This document shows, piece by piece, positions 63,351 through 64,000 of a DNA stretch of 64,000 nt. Source of the DNA: Erpobdella octoculata (lineage: Eukaryota; Annelida; Clitellata; Hirudinida; Erpobdellidae); NCBI GenBank assembly GCA_963978895.1, contig OZ022243.1, positions 16,140,289-16,204,288 on the forward strand, given 5' to 3'. The notes under the pieces are model-generated. The model made no database searches, was not told the origin of the DNA, and was given only the letters and a program-made list of their open reading frames with translations. The translations under genes were made by a program, and so were the position numbers. How positions within the stretch are numbered: position 1 is the first letter of the stretch; each line of letters starts with the position of its first letter.

Positions 63351-64000
63351 TGCAAAAAAATTAATAGTATTTTCAGCTTTAGAATTTTTACTAAACGTTT
63401 CTCAAATAAAACGTTAACCTCGGTTTCTAACAAAAACAAAGTCTAGATTTTACGAGAAAATTTAAAAACCAGAAACGTCTTATTAAAAAATTTGAAGTTT
63501 TAAATAATTTGTTTTTTAAGTAAAAAAATGTTTCAAGACATAAAGTTGACGTGTGTTTCAAAATTACATATTTTACAAATTAATTTTTAACCCCATTTAA
63601 AAACAATTTAAACATTTGTGTTTTTCCTTATACGGAAATTTCATTTTTTTTCAATTTGGTTTTTAAAAAAGATTTTGATTGAAATTTGGTCGTCATTTTT
63701 TATGGATATACAAATATTACAAATTTTATTAGCATATAATTGAATAGTAAATTTATTTCAACTTAATAATATAGTTTTAATAACTCACATGGATGTTACC
63801 TACTGTAGATATTTGAGCCGCATCATAAGTTTTTTATAGTTTCTAATAGAAGACAAGCTAGAGATATTGAGATATATTCTTCCAGATTTGGACTTTTGTA
63901 GTTAGTTCATGTTATAAAAACCGGAACCTTCTTACAAACAAAATCTTTTTTTTTAAACTTTAGAAAGGTTTTTGCAGCTGTCAAATAAAAAAGAATTGTT
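63351..64000. other. Unassigned AT-rich DNA
   Basis: No gene or element recognised to the end of the window. Confidence 0.5.

Overview
This window looks like intergenic DNA from an invertebrate animal nuclear genome. It is strongly AT-rich and packed with very long pure microsatellites. It carries eukaryotic transposons of every major class: Ty3/gypsy LTR retrotransposons, CR1/L2-like LINEs, Helitrons, piggyBac, a hAT-like MITE, a PIF/Harbinger-like MITE and tRNA-derived SINE scraps. I recognise no host protein gene, no rRNA and no intact tRNA. I cannot assign a phylum from sequence alone.

Layout. (1) 0.8-3.0 kb: a gutted gypsy-type element between (TA)n tracts. It keeps a SAP-domain Gag start and an integrase tail around an unexplained GC-richer middle. 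(2) 3.3-6.0 kb: a 36-bp minisatellite, a G-tract cluster and a TCATCG array. (3) 6.7-7.4 kb: a second, truncated gypsy relative (LTR end plus gag). (4) 9.3-14.9 kb: Helitron fragments, a hAT-like MITE with an 8-bp target duplication, a PIF-like MITE with a TAA duplication, and a composite head-to-head Helitron. (5) 16.3-17.2 kb: a foldback element and tRNA-like remnants. (6) 20.7-26.0 kb: a nearly intact Ty3/gypsy element with almost identical LTRs and one ORF of about 1,600 codons, damaged by one early frameshift. (7) 26.9-32.4 kb: 27-bp and 20-bp minisatellites, a decayed LINE, and about 700 bp of pure ACT repeat. (8) 33.6-37.7 kb: a mirror-symmetric microsatellite split by a complete non-autonomous Helitron, then a second composite Helitron. 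(9) 39-44.5 kb: the 3' part of a second LINE (minus strand), about 1.1 kb of pure CACT repeat, and a second complete Helitron. (10) 46.7-56.8 kb: mostly unassigned DNA with a dispersed repeat, SINE-like pieces and a CATA array. (11) 57.3-63.4 kb: a broken piggyBac with recognisable transposase, a Helitron 3' end, and a minus-strand Helitron interrupted by a second, internally deleted piggyBac with perfect 13-bp terminal repeats and TTAA flanks.

The elements interact mainly by nesting: Helitron into microsatellite, Helitron into Helitron, piggyBac into Helitron, and gypsy elements in TA repeats. The only near-complete enzyme set is the gypsy polyprotein at 20.9-25.7 kb. The Helitrons and the piggyBac at 61-62.8 kb would need proteins supplied from elsewhere.
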